Positions 61,179 through 64,000 of a stretch of DNA of 64,000 nt are shown piece by piece. The position numbers and the translations under genes were made by a program. The notes under the pieces were generated by a model, which saw only the letters and a list, made by a program, of their open reading frames with translations, searched no databases and had not been told where the DNA came from. Within the stretch, counting starts at the first letter, position 1. Each line of letters begins with the position of its first letter. This DNA comes from JBBSEX01 sp038239345 (lineage in GTDB: Bacteria > Acidobacteriota > Terriglobia > Bryobacterales > Bryobacteraceae): positions 304,158 through 368,157 of the forward strand of contig JBBSEX010000003.1 of assembly GCA_038239345.1 (NCBI GenBank). Direction: 5' to 3'.

Positions 61179-63062
61179 GTGAAGCCAGTCCGGCTCCTTC
61201 TTTTCCTTCCACTCGCCTGTTTCGCCGAACCTCGAACAACACTACAGCGGCTGGAACTTCCGCACCTGGAAGCGGTTCGCCAAGCTCGGGTTGAGCTGAT
61301 GCGTACACGCCGGGTGATTCCTCCGATCGGCGTGTTTCGCGACTTCCGGACCGTCATCGATGTTCATGCCGACGATCCGGAACACACGCTGGGGACACGA
61401 GCCGATGTTCTGCACGCCGCCAAGGTTGCCGGGGTCAAGGCCGTTCTGTTAACCGACCATCAGGGTCCTAAGCCCGACGCCTGGAAGGGCGTGCATGACG
61501 GGGTTCTGTTCATCCCAGGGTCAGAGGAAGATCACACCCTGCGCTTCCCTGCCCTGGGCGGCGATCTGCGCTTTTTATCGGAAATAGACGGCCCGGCCGA
61601 TGCGAGGAACGCCGCCTACCAGGGCATGGCGATTTATAACCGGCGGAGCGATTATGATCGCGATACGGCGTTCCAGACCTATCTCACCAAAGCGCTTGGC
61701 GATTCGAAAGAGTGGAATCGGCTGACGGCCAAGGCCGAACAATATCCCGATGAATTGTTTGGTGCGGGAACCGGCTCGCTAACCTCATTTTTAGATGCTT
61801 GGGATCGCGAAACGCAAATCCGCGCGTTCACGGGGATCGCCGCTAACGAATCCCATCAAAATCAGGTTTACCAGAAAACGACGATGGACCCGTATTCCGT
61901 TGCCTTCCGCAATCTCAGCACGCACGTGCTGGCGATGGAACTTCGGGCCGACAGTATCCGCCAGTCTTTACGCGATGGCCATGTCTACGTCGCCCACGAT
62001 TGGCTGTGTGATCCCGAAGGGTTCTTTTTCGTCGCGTCCAATGATTTTGGCACCTATAACATGGGTGATTCCGTTCCGTTGCTGGAGAACACGCGCTTGC
62101 TGGCGGGGCTTCCCGCGCCCGCGAAAATCCGGCTGCTGCATGGCGGCAAGGTCATTCAGGAAACGACGGGCGAGGATTTCAACTTCGTGGTCCGCGAACC
62201 AGGCGCATATCGACTAGAAGCCTGGCTGACGCTCGATGGCGAGGATCGGCCATGGATCTATTCGAATCCTATTTATCTGGCAAAACCCGATCCGGACAAG
62301 CTTCTGATCCCCCAGGCCGGGCCTGCGCCAAGTGTCGCCGTGCACAAGGATGTTTCCTACACAAGCGGCAAGCCGGAAGACGAAAACAAGCACAAGCTGG
62401 ATTTGTATTTGCCCAAAGACAAACTCAAGTTTCCTGTCCTGGTCTTCATTCATGGCGGATCCTGGCAGGTTGGCGATCGATCGTTTTACCAATTGTTGGG
62501 AACTAGATTCGCGAAACTGGGCATCGCTGTCGTCATTCCCAGCTATCGCCTGGCTCCCGCGAATCCACCGCCCGCGCAAGTCGACGATGTCGCCGCGGCC
62601 GTCGCTTGGGTGTTCCACAACATCGGGCAATATGGTGGTGACGTGGAGCGGATCTATGTGGGTGGACACGCCGCGGGAGGGCATCTGGCGAGTCTGGTAG
62701 GCCTGGATCCACGGCACTTGGAGGTACATCACCTGGATCCGGCGCTGATTCGCGGCGTCATCTCGTTGAGCGGAGTTTATGACGTGCGAGGAATTCCGCT
62801 CTTCGGAAGTGCAGAGGAGCGCGTTGCCGAATCGCCCCTTCTTCACATGAATCGCCAGGCCTCAAAATTCCTGCTGACGTACTGCGAATGGGATTACCCC
62901 GGCTTACCAAATCAGGCCCGCGCCTTCGATCGCGCTTTGCGGAAATCGTTCGTCGGATCGGACCTGATCTTCATACCCAAGGAAAATCATGTCTCCGAGA
63001 TCATCGATATCTGGCGCGAAGATAATGCGACGGTAGGAGCGATATTGAACTTCCTGAAGTAG
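61179..63062 (+). CDS. Fusion of a PHP-like metal-dependent domain and an alpha/beta hydrolase with Ala at the nucleophile
   Basis: 627 residues from GTG 61179, which gives a signal peptide (MKPVRLLLFLPLACFAEP); a TTG at 61140 is less likely. The N-terminal part, about 25-340, is PHP-like (TVIDVHADDPEHTLGTRADV ... KAVLLTDHQGPK, ... DGHVYVAHDWLCDPEGF). The C-terminal part, about 390-627, is an esterase/lipase-type hydrolase: oxyanion HGGSW, then VGGHAAGGHLASL where the family has GHSAG, Asp in WDYPGLP and His in KENHVSE. The codon at the nucleophile position is GCC (62670-62672), Ala. Either the esterase half is a pseudo-enzyme that binds but does not cut, or another residue acts. Divergent from the aldo/keto reductases. 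Confidence 0.8.
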   Translation: MKPVRLLLFLPLACFAEPRTTLQRLELPHLEAVRQARVELMRTRRVIPPIGVFRDFRTVIDVHADDPEHTLGTRADVLHAAKVAGVKAVLLTDHQGPKPDAWKGVHDGVLFIPGSEEDHTLRFPALGGDLRFLSEIDGPADARNAAYQGMAIYNRRSDYDRDTAFQTYLTKALGDSKEWNRLTAKAEQYPDELFGAGTGSLTSFLDAWDRETQIRAFTGIAANESHQNQVYQKTTMDPYSVAFRNLSTHVLAMELRADSIRQSLRDGHVYVAHDWLCDPEGFFFVASNDFGTYNMGDSVPLLENTRLLAGLPAPAKIRLLHGGKVIQETTGEDFNFVVREPGAYRLEAWLTLDGEDRPWIYSNPIYLAKPDPDKLLIPQAGPAPSVAVHKDVSYTSGKPEDENKHKLDLYLPKDKLKFPVLVFIHGGSWQVGDRSFYQLLGTRFAKLGIAVVIPSYRLAPANPPPAQVDDVAAAVAWVFHNIGQYGGDVERIYVGGHAAGGHLASLVGLDPRHLEVHHLDPALIRGVISLSGVYDVRGIPLFGSAEERVAESPLLHMNRQASKFLLTYCEWDYPGLPNQARAFDRALRKSFVGSDLIFIPKENHVSEIIDIWREDNATVGAILNFLK

Positions 63063-63147
63063 CGATTGGCCGGGCAGAACATGATTGCCTTTGTCCGTTC
63101 CTCGCGGATGCCGCTAGCTCGCCGAAATTGCCAAGATGTAGCAGACG

Positions 63148-63859
63148 TTATCCAAGGGCGCGCAGACGTATGGCGAGATCATGCAGTGCCGGCTTGGCGG
63201 TTGGCAGCTTCGGCAAGTCGCTTGTTTCACTAGCTTCCTCGAGCGCGGCGCGCAACCTCCGATACTCGCTTTCATGGAAGTCCAAGTCGATATCGGAAAG
63301 TGTCGATTTTTCAGCGCCCGACAGCTTCAGCGATACCAGATCTTCGATTTGAGGCAAGCGAAAATACTCGTTCAAGCGCAGGAGATTTGCTTCCACTTCA
63401 CCCATTTGCATCAAGTAAATTCCACTCAGCAAAACACGATACATATATAGCAGAGGCTTCACACGACGAGGATCTTCCTTTTCGAATAATTTCCTTTGGG
63501 TCTCTGCGAAGCCTAGATAATGATGACTATGAAGGCTGGTAAAACAGCCCTTCGCAATTTCCTTCAATTCCGTATGCCCGGGGGTCGTTTGAATAATTAG
63601 GGGCGAATACAATTGCTCCAACACGTAGCCGTTGTTCTTTAACAATAACAAGAAGAACTTTCGAATATCGTGCGTGACAAGATCAATCTCGAGCCTGGCT
63701 TGAATTTGTGAAACTTCAATGGTTTCGCGAACGGCGTATAAGCCGAGGAGTTCACTTCCCGGAAGAATGTGAACGCCGCGCAGATCATAGTCGGAATCCG
63801 GCGAAGGAAACCCATAGAGATGCGCTCCGCTGATGGTTGCGAAAAGTAAAGGGTGGGGC
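63148..63859 (-). pseudogene. Predicted nucleotidyltransferase (pol beta superfamily), 5' end removed by IS
   Basis: The minus-strand frame is open up to 63859 and beyond into the IS. It reads HPLLFATISGAHLYGFPSPD followed by SDYDLRGVHILP, the GS...DxD signature of minimal pol-beta-type nucleotidyltransferases, then LEIDLVTHDIRKFFLLLLKN and the helical C-terminus. Relatives begin a few residues before HPLLFATISG, so the start codon and perhaps 2-5 residues are lost. No usable start remains in the frame before the IS-derived stop, unless an IS-borne codon restores one. The remaining 237 codons are otherwise intact, so the disruption is recent. Confidence 0.72.
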
Positions 63860-64000
63860 TGACGTGCCCTCGATAATCTGGACCAGATAAAATTGAGGAT
63901 TTCAGGATCGGCGCAGAAGGAAGAAGCGACGAAAAGGAGATCCGAAGATGAAAAAAGGGCGGTTCACAGAAGAACAGATTATCGGCGTGCTGAAGCAGCA
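63860..64000 (+). mobile_element. Left end of an IS3-family element, truncated by window edge
   Basis: The sequence changes abruptly at 63860 to TGACGTGCCCTCGATAATCT, which looks like the TG-starting terminal inverted repeat of IS3-family elements. Right after it, at 63948, an OrfA-type gene starts. The insertion point is inside the 5' end of the nucleotidyltransferase gene. The right end lies outside the window, so length, target duplication and the exact group (IS407/IS51-like by the OrfA start) cannot be fixed. Confidence 0.72.
63948..64000 (+). CDS. IS3-family transposase OrfA, N-terminus only
   Basis: ATG 63948 with AAGGAG 7 nt upstream reads MKKGRFTEEQIIGVLKQ to the window edge, the typical start of the IS3-family OrfA helix-turn-helix protein. 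Together with OrfB (not seen here) it would give the transposase by frameshifting. Too short to subgroup with confidence. Confidence 0.85.
   Translation, partial: MKKGRFTEEQIIGVLKQ

Noticed and set aside
1..64000. CRISPR array, tRNA gene and prophage search by eye
   Set aside because: No regularly spaced repeats, no cloverleaf with a GGTTCGAATCC-type arm and no phage structural genes were noticed; a program such as tRNAscan or a CRISPR finder could still show otherwise.

Overview
The window looks like chromosomal DNA of an acidobacterium close to Solibacter/Bryobacter. The signs are an ADOP-type duplicated permease, two large secreted proteins carrying the Solibacter-type (TIGR03437) domain, a beta-propeller histidine kinase, a protein of the ANRRNA-STGP family common in Acidobacteria, and a Gram-negative outer-membrane assembly operon. 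This assignment rests on family knowledge and was not searched.

Layout. 1-2.1 kb: an M48 protease cut by the window edge, an O-methyltransferase, and the RNase P RNA gene (minus strand) ending 9 nt before the methyltransferase start. 2.1-22.2 kb: a secreted/envelope block with an OmpA-Ig repeat protein, an amidohydrolase, a secreted metallopeptidase, a two-component pair (LuxR-type regulator and giant sensor kinase), a tandem zinc-finger membrane protein, a TIGR03437-type protein, an ADOP permease, an NHL-repeat protein and phosphomannomutase. 22.2-31.8 kb: a decayed accessory stretch. It holds an 82-bp copied piece of the phosphomannomutase gene joined to a MocR fragment, at least four frameshifted or nonsense-interrupted genes, an unbroken SDR/TetR pair, a tiny lipoprotein gene, and a type III restriction-modification locus whose mod gene is frameshifted while res is intact. 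34.7-49.8 kb: core metabolism and unknowns. These are phenylalanine hydroxylase (with an operator-like palindrome inside its promoter), a homogentisate dioxygenase homologue with an acyl-CoA synthetase, a SIR2-like/YkgJ/DAHP synthase operon, a response regulator with an outer-membrane barrel protein, a DUF4139 protein and homoserine dehydrogenase. 49.2-58.4 kb: an envelope operon reading BamA/TamA-like, SurA-like chaperone, TamB, then a YflT-type protein. 59-64 kb: two tandem aldo/keto reductases (one with a Tat signal), a divergent PHP-esterase fusion whose esterase nucleophile is alanine, and a nucleotidyltransferase gene beheaded by an IS3-family element that runs off the right end.

How the parts fit. 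PhhA and HmgA mark two steps of phenylalanine/tyrosine breakdown; the aminotransferase, HppD and later enzymes are not here. The neighbouring acyl-CoA synthetase could activate the acetoacetate or acetate released, but that is inference. BamA/TamA, SurA-like and TamB overlap at start/stop codons and probably act together on outer-membrane protein and lipid traffic. No CRISPR array, tRNA gene or complete prophage was seen. The least ordinary items are the PHP/dead-esterase fusion, the SIR2-like operon, the manB-mocR recombination scar, the lipoprotein plus broken partner at 28.6-29.3 kb, and the phhA operator.
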